Source: Streptomyces venezuelae (GTDB lineage Bacteria; Actinomycetota; Actinomycetes; Streptomycetales; Streptomycetaceae). From it: DNA of 64,000 nt. The position numbers and the translations under genes were made by a program. Below are positions 8,372-16,464 of the stretch, piece after piece. The notes beneath the pieces were generated by a model that was given only the letters and a program-made list of their open reading frames with translations, had not been told where the DNA came from and did no database searches. The stretch lies in NCBI RefSeq assembly GCF_008642335.1, contig NZ_CP029191.1, forward strand, positions 744,001 to 808,000. Direction: 5' to 3'. Within the stretch, counting starts at the first letter, position 1, and every line of letters starts with the position of its first letter.

Positions 8372-9604
8372 CTACCCCAACGCCCCCAGCGGATCGTCGA
8401 GCACCGGCTGCCAGGCCAACTCAGCCGCGCCCACCAGGCTGTTGTGGTCCAGCGTGCACGCCAGGATCGGTACGCCGCCGCTCCGGCCCCACAGGCTCCG
8501 GTCCGCGACGACCGCGCGCAGACGTTCCGGGTCCGCCTCCAGGAGGGCGCGGTGCAGGCCGCCCAGGATGATGCGGTCGGGGTTGAGGATGTTGACGAGG
8601 CCCGCGAGTCCGAGGCCGAGCCGGTCGATGAGGGCCTCGGCGGCGGAGCGCACGGAGGGGTCGTCGTAGGCGCCGCGGAGCAGTTCGCGGGCCTGCACGA
8701 GCAGCCCCTCGGGGCCCGGCTCGCGGCCCGCCGCCGTCAGGAAGGCCAAGGGGTCCGTCTCGACGTCAAGGCAGCCCCGGCTGCCGCAGTAGCAGGGGCG
8801 TCCCTCGGAGTTCACGGTGAGGTGCCCCACCTCCAGGGCGAGGCCCGAACTCCCGGTGTGCAGGCGGCCGTCGAGGACGAGGGCACCGCCCACGCCCCGG
8901 TGCCCGGTCGCCACGCACAGCAGGTCCCGCGCGCCGCGGCCCGCGCCGTGGCGGTGCTCGGCGATCGCGGCGAGGTTCACGTCGTTGCCCGCGAAGGCGG
9001 GACCTTCGATGCCCGCGTCCCGTACGCACTCCGCGAAGATCTCGCTGACCGGCGCGCCCGCGGGCCACGCCAGGTGCAGCGGGTTGAGGGCGGTGCCCTC
9101 CGGCTCGGCGACCGCGGACGGCACGGCGAGACCCGCGCCCACGCACCGCCGCCCGGTCTCGCGCAGCAGCCGCGCGCCCGCGTCGACGACCGCACCGAGG
9201 ACCTGCGCGGGGTCGGCGTCGACGGTCTCGCAGCCCGGCGCCGTGGCCACGATGCCCCCGCCGAGCCCGACCAGCGCGGCCCTGAACCCGTCGGCGTGCA
9301 CCTGCGCGGCGAGCGCGACAGGGCCTTCCTCCGCGACGGCGAGCCGGTGCGAGGGCCTGCCCTGCGAGCCAGCGGCCGCGCTCGGCTTCGCGTCGATCCG
9401 GATCAGTCCGAGCGCCTCCAGCTCGGCCGCGACCGCGCCCGCCGTGGCGCGGGTGACGCCCAGCTCCGCGGTGAGCACGGCACGGGTGGGGGCGCGCCCG
9501 GTGTGGACCAGTTCGAGCGCGGGGCCCAGCGCGCCGCGCCCTCGCTCCAGGCGGGTACGCGTGGTCACTTCCCCCTCGGCACGGGGGTCAGCCTTGCCGT
9601 TCAT
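8372..9604 (-). CDS. ROK-family transcriptional regulator
   Basis: 410 residues: an N-terminal winged helix (APTRAVLTAELGVTRATAGAVAAELEALGLI) then a ROK actin-like ATPase/sugar-binding domain. The domain has the family's Cys-rich zinc site, CYCGSRGCLDVE, after GHLTVN. ROK regulators such as NagC, Mlc and XylR sense sugars or sugar phosphates. I chose ATG at 9604, which has GGGAG 9 bp upstream; a longer frame to 9685 has no support. The divergent MFS gene starts about 120 bp away, so the pair probably forms a sugar-responsive regulator/transporter unit, although the sugar is unknown. Confidence 0.86.
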   Translation of the reverse strand: MNGKADPRAEGEVTTRTRLERGRGALGPALELVHTGRAPTRAVLTAELGVTRATAGAVAAELEALGLIRIDAKPSAAAGSQGRPSHRLAVAEEGPVALAAQVHADGFRAALVGLGGGIVATAPGCETVDADPAQVLGAVVDAGARLLRETGRRCVGAGLAVPSAVAEPEGTALNPLHLAWPAGAPVSEIFAECVRDAGIEGPAFAGNDVNLAAIAEHRHGAGRGARDLLCVATGHRGVGGALVLDGRLHTGSSGLALEVGHLTVNSEGRPCYCGSRGCLDVETDPLAFLTAAGREPGPEGLLVQARELLRGAYDDPSVRSAAEALIDRLGLGLAGLVNILNPDRIILGGLHRALLEADPERLRAVVADRSLWGRSGGVPILACTLDHNSLVGAAELAWQPVLDDPLGALG

Positions 9605-9690
9605 GAGGGCGAGTCTCCCATGATCCGTACACGGGCCCGCCGTTCCCTCGTCATCCGCTCGTTCCTCCCCCGCACCGTCGCGCACTCGTC

Positions 9691-9720
9691 TTGTCCGCGC
9701 CCCTCGCGCACCCCTACCCT
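9691..9720 (+). promoter_or_regulatory. Candidate promoter of the MFS gene, leaderless
   Basis: TTGTCC (9691-9696) and TACCCT (9715-9720) are spaced by 18 bp. The GTG at 9727 follows 6 bp later without any ribosome binding site, giving a leaderless message. This also decides the start of the MFS gene against the upstream TTG. Confidence 0.45.
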
Positions 9721-9726
9721 GACTTT

Positions 9727-10950
9727 GTGCCGCTCAGAAACAAAATCGGGACCGCGGCATCGCGGCCCTCCCCCACACCTCCCGACCTCCGCCGCCTCCG
9801 CGTCATCCTCACGATCTTCTTCGCCCTGGACGGATTCATCTTCGCCGGATGGGTCGTCCGCATCCCGGCCATCAAGGACCAGACGGGCGCGTCGGCCAGC
9901 GATCTGGGGCTCGCGCTGCTCGGGGTCTCCGTCGGCGCGGTGATCACGATGACGCTGACCGGGCGGCTCTGCCGCCGCTTCGGCACCCACCCCGTCACCG
10001 TCGCGTGCGGCGTGCTGCTCTCCCTCAGCGTCGCCCTGCCTCCCCTGACGCACTCGGCACCGGCCCTCGGCGCGGTGCTGCTGATCTTCGGAGCGGCGTA
10101 CGGAGGGATCAACGTCGCCTTCAACAGCGCCGCCGTCGACCTCGTGGCCGCGCTGCGGCGCCCGATCATGCCCAGCTTCCACGCGGCGTTCAGCCTCGGC
10201 GGCATGGCCGGCGCGGGGCTCGGCGGAGTGATCGCCGGCTCCCTCTCCCCCACGCGCCACCTGCTCGGCCTCACCGTGATCGGCCTGCTCGTCACGGCCG
10301 TGGCCGGACGCGCCCTCCTGCGCATCGAGCCTCCGGCACCCGCGGAGAGCCGGAGCAGCCCGGACGCGAACCGCGACGCCGCCCCGGACAGCGGCCCCCG
10401 CCGCCTCGACACCCGCACCCGCCGTCTCGTCCTCGTCTTCGGTCTCATCGCGCTCTGCACCGCCTTCGGCGAGGGCGCGCTCGCCGACTGGGGCGCCCTC
10501 CACCTCGAACAGGGCCTGGCCGCCCACCCGGGCCTCGCGGCCGCCGGCTACTCCTGCTTCGCCCTGGCCATGACCCTCGGCCGGCTCAGCGGGACCACCC
10601 TGCTCGAACGCCTCGGACAGACCCCGATACTCGTCGCCGGCGGCGCCACGGCCGCCGCCGGCATGCTGCTCGGCGCGCTCGCCCCGACGGTCTGGCTCGC
10701 GCTCATCGGCTTCGCCGTCACCGGTCTCGGGCTAGCCAACATCTTCCCCGTCGCCATCGAGCGCGCGGGCGCGCTCGCGGGACCCAACGGTGTCGCCACC
10801 GCATCCACCCTCGGCTATGGCGGCATGCTCCTCGGCCCGCCCGCCATCGGCTTCATGGCCGACTGGTTCACCCTGCCGACCGCTCTCACCAGCGTGGCCG
10901 TGCTCGCGGGCCTCGCCGCCGTGATCGGCTACACGACGCGCCACCGATGA
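9727..10950 (+). CDS. MFS transporter, sugar/drug type
   Basis: 407 residues if started at the GTG at 9727, with about 12 transmembrane segments. TM1 is LRVILTIFFALDGFIFAGWVVRIPAIKDQTGASASDLGLALLG; this WVVRIPAIKD pattern is typical of the YbjJ/FucP-like MFS branch in Streptomyces. A motif-A-like turn (GRLCRRFGTHPV) follows TM2. The central loop is Pro/Ser/Arg-rich. It is divergent to a ROK regulator, which suggests a sugar-linked role. The reading frame continues upstream to a TTG at 9691, but that codon coincides with the putative -35 box, so GTG is preferred. Substrate unknown. Confidence 0.82.
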   Translation: MPLRNKIGTAASRPSPTPPDLRRLRVILTIFFALDGFIFAGWVVRIPAIKDQTGASASDLGLALLGVSVGAVITMTLTGRLCRRFGTHPVTVACGVLLSLSVALPPLTHSAPALGAVLLIFGAAYGGINVAFNSAAVDLVAALRRPIMPSFHAAFSLGGMAGAGLGGVIAGSLSPTRHLLGLTVIGLLVTAVAGRALLRIEPPAPAESRSSPDANRDAAPDSGPRRLDTRTRRLVLVFGLIALCTAFGEGALADWGALHLEQGLAAHPGLAAAGYSCFALAMTLGRLSGTTLLERLGQTPILVAGGATAAAGMLLGALAPTVWLALIGFAVTGLGLANIFPVAIERAGALAGPNGVATASTLGYGGMLLGPPAIGFMADWFTLPTALTSVAVLAGLAAVIGYTTRHR

Positions 10951-11299
10951 AGGGCCGTACGCCTGCGCGTCCTGCCACGTACTGCGGAGTCCTGAGAAGG
11001 AAGTGACCCGAGCACATCACGCCGGGCGCCACGTCAACCCCTATATCCGGCCATCCGGCCGACCCTTGCCGGAACGCGGCTTCTGTACAGCGGACGCCCG
11101 TTTCGCCAGCACGCGCGCGCCCGCCCGCCGTCACCCGACGCAAGCGGATGCCGATCGAGCTTCCAGAACTCATGAGGACCGGCCAATCTCTGAGTAATGC
11201 ATCGAAAATAATGTTTTACAAGCGGTGTTCCCAGGAATTAAGGTGAGCGCTCAACTAGAGACGGCTTGCTGGTATCTGGGAATTCAAGGTCGGACCCTT

Positions 11300-11324
11300 T
11301 GATTGATCCGTCTGATTGATCCGT
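11300..11324 (+). repeat. 12-bp direct repeat, candidate regulator site
   Basis: TGATTGATCCGT occurs at 11300-11311 and again at 11313-11324, separated by one base (period 13). It sits in the A+T-rich stretch about 370 bp before the NRPS start and about 50 bp before the short ORF. It could be a site for a tandem-binding activator or repressor. No regulator gene is present in the cluster itself. Confidence 0.5.
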
Positions 11325-11372
11325 ACCGTCCGATCGCAAGCCGGTCAGTCAAAACGGGGAGAGTGTAAAGGC

Positions 11373-11423
11373 ATGTACGTGAAATTCCGTGAAGCCGCTC
11401 GGCACACCGGATCACGCTGCTGA
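11373..11423 (+). CDS. Possible 16-residue leader peptide
   Basis: ATG followed by 15 codons and TGA encodes MYVKFREAARHTGSRC. A GGGGAGAG tract lies about 9 bp upstream, with AAAGG nearer the ATG. The peptide ends in a cysteine codon next to the stop. The genes downstream consume serine, O-acetylserine and glutamine, and stem-loops follow, so a ribosome-sensing attenuator is conceivable. It lacks the HVDL motif of the known Streptomyces cysteine-type leader peptides. Coding status is not proven. Confidence 0.35.
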   Translation: MYVKFREAARHTGSRC

Positions 11424-11460
11424 GCCCTTCTGGGCCTTCACCGCAAGCGACCGCTCGTCC

Positions 11461-11590
11461 GCATGTCACACCCCGTATGCCTGACATGCTCGACACGCAC
11501 TTCACGCGCGCCTCAGCGCGTCTCGGTCGCGACGAAAACCACCTGGGTCAGTACCTATGACCGCGTTTCGTCGCGCCCTTTCCATTTTTT
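11461..11590 (+). promoter_or_regulatory. Structured leader with three stem-loops and a T-run
   Basis: Stem 1 pairs GCATGTCA (11461-11468) with TGACATGC (11482-11489). Stem 2 pairs ACGCGC (11504-11509) with GCGCGT (11516-11521). Stem 3 pairs CGCGACGAAA (11528-11537) with TTTCGTCGCG (11566-11575) and encloses an inner GGTCA/TGACC hairpin. A TTTTTT run follows at 11585-11590. The arms are perfect. The arrangement resembles a transcription attenuator or other cis-acting RNA between promoter and NRPS, but the T-run starts 9 bases after the last stem, so terminator strength is uncertain. Confidence 0.5.
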
Positions 11591-11697
11591 AGCCTGTTTC
11601 GGCTGTTCTCGCGCCGTGCCGGTCTCCGACCGCCGGCCCATCTCTGCAATGACGCATCCCAAAATTCTGCAAAATTCTACGGATTCCAGGTCAGAGA

Positions 11698-14600
11698 ATG
11701 ATGACGAACCCCACGGGGCATCAAGAATTATCCCTGCCATACATGCTGCGCGCGGCCGTTTTCGCCCAGCCCGACCGGACCGCCGTCTCCTGCGGCGCGG
11801 ACAGACTGACTTTCCGGCAGCTCGGCGAGCGGAGCGGCGAGCTGGCGGCACGCCTGCGACATCTCGGTGTCACGGCGGATGAACCAGTCGGCATCTTCCT
11901 GCCGCCCTCCGTCGACCTCATGGTGAGCGTCTGGGGAGTGCTGTGCGCGGGCGCCGCCTATGTGCCGCTGTCGCCCGAGTATCCGGACGAACGCGTGCGC
12001 TACATGGTCGCGGACTCGCGGACCAGGGTCGTCCTGACGGACGCGCCCCTGTCCGACCGGATGGCGGCCCTGACCCCACCGGATACCCGCATCCTCACCG
12101 TCACGGGGGACGACGGCGCCACAGGCGTACTTGATCCGGAGCTCGTCGTACGGGGTGATGACCTCGCGTATGTCATCTACACCTCCGGAAGTACCGGCCG
12201 CCCGAAGGGCATCGGGATCGAGCACCGCGGCATCGTCCATCAGATGCGCTGGCTCGCCGATGAGCAGGGGCTCGACCGGACGAGGACGGTGCTGCAGAAG
12301 ACGCCGCTGAGTTTCGACGCGGCGCAGTGGGAGATCCTCGCCCCGGCCTGCGGCGCGACCGTGGTGATGAGCGAACCGGGGGTCTACGCCGACCCCGGCG
12401 GACTCGTCGACCTGATCCTGGCCAACGGCGTGACCACACTCCAAGGCGTGCCGACCCTGCTGCAGGCGCTCGCCGACACGGGCCGACTGGCCGACTGCAC
12501 GTCGCTCACGCAGGTCTTCAGCGGTGGCGAGGCGCTCACCAGGAGTCTGGCGACCGAACTTCTCGACGCGCTGCCCGGCTGCGAACTGGTCAATCTGTAC
12601 GGCCCGAGCGAGTGCACCATCAATGCCTCGTCCCACCGTGTGGACCGGCACGCCCTCCGGCAGAGCCCCGAGCACGTGTCCATCGGACGGCCCGTGCGCG
12701 GCATGCGCTTCCACATCCTCGACGCCGAACGGCGGCCGGTCCCGTCGGGCGAGTCCGGTGAACTCTACATAGCGGGGCCCCAGTTGGCCCGAGGGTACCT
12801 GAACAACCCCGAACTGACCGCGGACCGGTTCGTCCCCGGCAGCGGTGCGGCCGACGCCACCCGCCTCTACCGCACCGGAGACCTGGCCCGCTGGAACGCC
12901 GACGGCACGGTGCAGTTCCTCGGCCGCACCGACAGCCAGGTCAAACTGCGCGGCTTCCGGGTCGAGCTGGACGAGATCAAGGTGTCCGTCGAGAGGCACG
13001 ACTGGGTGAAGTCCGCCACCGTGCTGGTCCGCGACGACGCGCGGACCGGAGCCAACCTCGTCGCCTTCGTCGAACTCGACCCCGACCGGGCCGCGTTGAT
13101 GGACCAGGGCAACCACGGCGCCCACCACCAGTCCAAGCAGAGCAAACTGCAACTCAAGGCGCAGCTCGGCAACTTGGGCGTACGCGAGGACGAAGGGCTG
13201 CCCGTCGTCGGCTTACCGGGGCGGGCCGCCACGGCCGGGCAGCGCCGCACCGTGTTCGCCCGCAAGACGTACCGCTTCTACGAAGGCGGCCCGGTCACCC
13301 GCGACGACCTCCTGACCCTGCTCGCCCGCCCGGCCCAACGGGCCGCCGCACCCCGCGACCCGGCCACCCTCACCCGGGACGAACTCGGCTCCCTGCTCCG
13401 CTACTTCGGCCAGTTCCCCAGCGGCGAGCGCCTTCTGCCCAAGTACGGCTACGCCTCTCCCGGCTCCCTCTACGCCACCCAGCTGTACCTGGAGCTGTCA
13501 GGCATCGCCGGACTGGAGGCGGGTCACTACTACTACCACCCGGTCGACCACCACCTCACACTGATCGCACCGGCTCCCACGCCCGCTGCCACCCGGGCCG
13601 CGCCCAGGATGCGGGTCCACTTCGTCGGGCGCCGGTCCGCCATCGAGCCGGTCTACCGGAACAACATCCGAGAGGTCCTCGGGTTCGAAGCGGGCCACAT
13701 GATCGGCCTGTTCGACCACGTGCTCCCCGAGTACGGGCTGCGCGTCACCGCCCGCGCGGACGAACCCGGCATCAAGGACGTGCTGCGCTGCCCGGACGAG
13801 GACCTCTACCTGGCCACGTACGAGATCGAGACGGCCGCGGCGCCCGCCGGGCCCCACCCGGTCGACCTGTACGTGCAGGCGCACCCCGGCCGGATCACCG
13901 ACCTCGCCGAGGGCCACTACAAGTACCGGGACGGGGATCTGGAGCGGGTCTCCGACGGGCTCATCCGCAAGCAGGACGTCATCGCCATCAACCAGGAGGT
14001 CTACGCACGCTCCAGTTTCGGGGTCACGATGATCGGGCGGGCCGCGGCGCCCTGGCAGCGCTACGCCGACCTCGGCCGGGAGCTCCAGCGCCTCCAGCTG
14101 AACGGCATCGGCCTCGGTCTCATGTCGTCCGGCTACAGCTCGGAGACCGGGCATCCGCTGGCGTCGGCGCGGCGCATGACAGCGCTCCTCGGCGTGGGCA
14201 CGGGCGACACGGCGTCCTATTTCGCCGTGGGCGGCCGCATCAGTGAGGAGCAGCGCCTCAGCGAGGGCATGAAGGAGGACTCCGTCCACATGCGGGGTCC
14301 CGCCGAGATCCTCAAGGAGAACCTCGCCGAGACCCTGCCGCCGTACATGGTGCCCAACCGGGTCACCGTCCTCGACTCGTTCCCGCTCACCCCCAACGGC
14401 AAGATCGACCACCAGGCCCTGCGCGAGCTGGACCGGGCCGCCGTCGACGACGCCGACGCACCGGTCGTACCACCGCGCACGCCCACCGAGGAGGCGGTCG
14501 CCGCGCTGTGGCGCGAGGTGCTGCGACAGGAGCGGGTCTCGATCCGGGACGACTTCTTCGCCGTCGGCGGCCATTCGCTGACCGCGGTCAACCTGGTCGG

Positions 14601-15762
14601 CCGCATCAACCGGGAGCTGGGCAGTTCCCTGCCGCTCCAGGTGCTGTTCGACGCGCCGACCGTCGCCGGTCTCGCCCGGCTCGTCGACCGTACGCCCACC
14701 ACCGCGCTGTCCCGTCTGGTGCGGCTCGGCGGCGCGGACGACGGACGGCCGGTCTTCTGCTGGCCGGGACTCGGCGGCTATCCCATGAGCCTGCGGCTGC
14801 TGGCAGGACGGCTCGGCCTCGCCCGGCCGTTCCTCGGTGTCCAGGCGTACGGCATCAACCCGGGCGAGCGCGCGTACCCGACGTTCGAGGAGATGGTCGC
14901 CAAGGACATCGAGCTCATCCGGCAGGCGCAGCCGAAGGGCCCGTACACGCTGTGGGGGTACTCCTTCGGGGCCCGGGTCGCCTTCGCGGTGGCCCGGCAG
15001 CTGGAACAGGCCGGGGAGCGCGTCGACGAGGTGATCCTCATGGCGCCCGGCAAGCCACCCGTGGAGGTGCGCGACGGTGCGCCCGCCGAGGCGACGGTCG
15101 ACTTCACCGACCCCGCGTTCGTGGCGATCCTCTACTCCGTCTTCGCGGGGACCATCCAGCGGTCCGCGATCGCCGAATGTCTGGCGTCGACCCACGACGA
15201 GGAGTCCTTCATCGCGTGCCTCTGCGACCGGTTCGAGCAGCTGGACCGCGAGCTGGTGCGCCGGATCGTCGGCGTGGTGCGGCTGACGTTCCTGTTCGAG
15301 TACGGCCCCGAGGACATGGCCGGGCACCGGGTCACGGCGCCGGTCACGGTGTTCCGCGCCGCCGGCGACCAGGACTCGTTCATCGACCACGGCCACGGTC
15401 ACGGCCACCCGCTGACGGCCACGCCTCCCCGGATCCACCGGCTGCGGGCCGACCACTACGCACTGCTGCGCGCGCACGGAGTGGACGAACTCGTCACCGC
15501 CCTGCGCGACGCGCGCCTCACCCGAAAGGTCATCCCGGTGCCCCACGTGAACATCAAGCACTTCCCGAACAACCTCGAAGAGGCCCAGATATCGGCGCTC
15601 GTGGACGCGATCACGAGCGCGGTCAGGACCGCCTTCTCCGTCGACGAAGGGGTGGTGTCCATCGCCCTGGAGCCCGTGGCCCAGGACGTGTGGAACGAGC
15701 GGGTCTACATCCCGGAGATCGTCGAGGATCCCGGCCACCTCATCAAGAGCCCGGACTACTGA
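11698..15762 (+). CDS. Indigoidine-synthetase-like NRPS (A-Ox-T-TE) with C-terminal tautomerase
   Basis: 1354 residues. The adenylation domain has A3 (YTSGSTGRPKG, about 159), A4 (FDAAQWE), A5 (NLYGPSECT), A7 (YRTGDLAR) and A8 (GRTDSQVKLRGFRVELDEI, about 409-427). I read its pocket as D-A-W-Q-F-G-L-I-N plus the A10 Lys, a glutamine-type code as in indigoidine synthetases. A SagB/nitroreductase-type FMN oxidase (about 500-835, with PGSLYATQLYLEL and GHYYYHPVDHHL) interrupts it before A10 (PLTPNGKID, about 896). Carrier Ser is about 960 (VGGHSLT); thioesterase Ser about 1089 (GYSFGA). Residues 1282-1354 are a PptA-like 4-oxalocrotonate tautomerase. Start is ATG 11698 or 11701. Rare TTA codons lie at codons 11 and 506. 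The next gene begins 13 bp after the stop. Product inferred to be a glutamine-derived aminopyridinedione. Confidence 0.9.
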   Translation: MMTNPTGHQELSLPYMLRAAVFAQPDRTAVSCGADRLTFRQLGERSGELAARLRHLGVTADEPVGIFLPPSVDLMVSVWGVLCAGAAYVPLSPEYPDERVRYMVADSRTRVVLTDAPLSDRMAALTPPDTRILTVTGDDGATGVLDPELVVRGDDLAYVIYTSGSTGRPKGIGIEHRGIVHQMRWLADEQGLDRTRTVLQKTPLSFDAAQWEILAPACGATVVMSEPGVYADPGGLVDLILANGVTTLQGVPTLLQALADTGRLADCTSLTQVFSGGEALTRSLATELLDALPGCELVNLYGPSECTINASSHRVDRHALRQSPEHVSIGRPVRGMRFHILDAERRPVPSGESGELYIAGPQLARGYLNNPELTADRFVPGSGAADATRLYRTGDLARWNADGTVQFLGRTDSQVKLRGFRVELDEIKVSVERHDWVKSATVLVRDDARTGANLVAFVELDPDRAALMDQGNHGAHHQSKQSKLQLKAQLGNLGVREDEGLPVVGLPGRAATAGQRRTVFARKTYRFYEGGPVTRDDLLTLLARPAQRAAAPRDPATLTRDELGSLLRYFGQFPSGERLLPKYGYASPGSLYATQLYLELSGIAGLEAGHYYYHPVDHHLTLIAPAPTPAATRAAPRMRVHFVGRRSAIEPVYRNNIREVLGFEAGHMIGLFDHVLPEYGLRVTARADEPGIKDVLRCPDEDLYLATYEIETAAAPAGPHPVDLYVQAHPGRITDLAEGHYKYRDGDLERVSDGLIRKQDVIAINQEVYARSSFGVTMIGRAAAPWQRYADLGRELQRLQLNGIGLGLMSSGYSSETGHPLASARRMTALLGVGTGDTASYFAVGGRISEEQRLSEGMKEDSVHMRGPAEILKENLAETLPPYMVPNRVTVLDSFPLTPNGKIDHQALRELDRAAVDDADAPVVPPRTPTEEAVAALWREVLRQERVSIRDDFFAVGGHSLTAVNLVGRINRELGSSLPLQVLFDAPTVAGLARLVDRTPTTALSRLVRLGGADDGRPVFCWPGLGGYPMSLRLLAGRLGLARPFLGVQAYGINPGERAYPTFEEMVAKDIELIRQAQPKGPYTLWGYSFGARVAFAVARQLEQAGERVDEVILMAPGKPPVEVRDGAPAEATVDFTDPAFVAILYSVFAGTIQRSAIAECLASTHDEESFIACLCDRFEQLDRELVRRIVGVVRLTFLFEYGPEDMAGHRVTAPVTVFRAAGDQDSFIDHGHGHGHPLTATPPRIHRLRADHYALLRAHGVDELVTALRDARLTRKVIPVPHVNIKHFPNNLEEAQISALVDAITSAVRTAFSVDEGVVSIALEPVAQDVWNERVYIPEIVEDPGHLIKSPDY
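15538..15762 (+). CDS. Possible internally initiated PptA-like tautomerase
   Basis: Inside and in frame with the NRPS, GTG at 15538 is followed at once by a proline codon, giving (fM)PHVNIKHFP. This matches the N-terminus of 4-oxalocrotonate-tautomerase relatives such as E. coli PptA, whose catalytic base is the free N-terminal proline. GAAAGG (15524-15529), a six-base match to the anti-Shine-Dalgarno sequence, lies 8 bp upstream. The product would be 74 residues, close to PptA. If translated only as the NRPS tail, the proline would be blocked. Separate translation is an inference. Confidence 0.45.
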   Translation: MPHVNIKHFPNNLEEAQISALVDAITSAVRTAFSVDEGVVSIALEPVAQDVWNERVYIPEIVEDPGHLIKSPDY

Positions 15763-15775
15763 GGGGGCTGATCCC

Positions 15776-16384
15776 ATGCGGAAGACCGTCATCAGGGCGC
15801 GGGAGGACCTCTCCATGATCGTGGAGCGGGACCCCTCGATCCACACACGCACACAGGCGCTGCTGCACCCCGCGCTGCCGGCCCTGTGGGCACACCGGGC
15901 GGCACACGTCCTCTACACCCGTCGACGACGTCAACTCGCCCGTCTCATCGCCTACTTCGCACGAGCGGCGACCGGCGGCGTCGAGATCCATCCGGGTGCG
16001 CGGCTCGGCCGCCGCGTGTTCATCGACCACGGCGCCGCCGTCGTCATCGGGGAGACCGCCGAGATCGGCGACGACGTCACGATCTTCCACCAGGTCACGC
16101 TGGGCGCGGTGGGCTGGTGGCGGGACGGGCGGCGCGCGCCGGGCGCCCGCCGCCACCCCGTCGTCGGCGACCGGGTGGTGCTCGGCACCAACGCCATCGT
16201 CCTCGGCCCCGTCACCGTCGGCGACGACGCCCTGATCGGCGCGGGAGCACTGGTCCTGGGCGATGTGCCGTCCCGGGCCCGCGTGACGGCCCCCGTGGCC
16301 GCGGTCGCCGTACCGCTGTCGGCCGCGGAGCGCGCCGAGTCGGAGCAGCTGCTCCGGACCCTGGCCACCGCCGGGTGCTGGTGA
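15776..16384 (+). CDS. Serine O-acetyltransferase (CysE type)
   Basis: 202 residues. Makes O-acetyl-L-serine from serine and acetyl-CoA. The N-terminal helical part is short, followed by a left-handed beta-helix of hexapeptide repeats (VEIHPGARLGRRVFIDHG, VVIGETAEIGDDVTIFHQVTLG, VVLGTNAIVLGPVTVGDDALIGAGALVLG). The catalytic His is in the FIDHG motif (about residue 85), equivalent to the Asp-His pair of CysE. It begins 13 bp after the NRPS and is followed by a cysteine-synthase-type domain, so here it probably feeds O-acetylserine to the pathway rather than general cysteine synthesis. The C-terminal CysK-binding Ile tail is absent; the protein ends AGCW. Confidence 0.88.
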   Translation: MRKTVIRAREDLSMIVERDPSIHTRTQALLHPALPALWAHRAAHVLYTRRRRQLARLIAYFARAATGGVEIHPGARLGRRVFIDHGAAVVIGETAEIGDDVTIFHQVTLGAVGWWRDGRRAPGARRHPVVGDRVVLGTNAIVLGPVTVGDDALIGAGALVLGDVPSRARVTAPVAAVAVPLSAAERAESEQLLRTLATAGCW

Positions 16385-16464
16385 CGGCCCGCGCACCTCG
16401 TACTCATCCACACAGCAACGGACTTCACCCCGGCGACGAGCCGGTACGCCAACGGAGGCACAGA

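Larger units (their letters stand above)
10951..11697. other. Long intergenic leader region before the NRPS cluster
   Basis: 747 bp without a convincing large gene. It is clearly richer in A+T than its surroundings between about 11190 and 11400 and again near 11590-11700. It holds a 12-bp direct repeat (11300-11324), a possible 16-codon ORF (11373-11423), three consecutive stem-loops (11461-11575) with a T-run, and a CAAAATTCT direct repeat just before the NRPS start. Frames on either strand here (for example 11463-11882 forward) show no family resemblance and run into the NRPS out of frame. Confidence 0.7.

Noticed and set aside
11003..11197. A 64-codon frame after the MFS gene
   Set aside because: No ribosome binding site, no family resemblance, Arg/Pro-rich composition of chance frames.
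11463..11882. A 139-codon frame spanning the leader region into the NRPS
   Set aside because: Out of frame with the NRPS, Arg-rich, no motif; the region contains stem-loops instead.
13498..15852. Long reverse-strand frame of 784 codons antisense to the NRPS
   Set aside because: Arg/Asp/Gly/Val-biased translation with no family motifs; it is the expected antisense shadow of a high-G+C gene. Similar frames at 15952-18654, 18690-21188 and 2602-4095 were dropped for the same reason.
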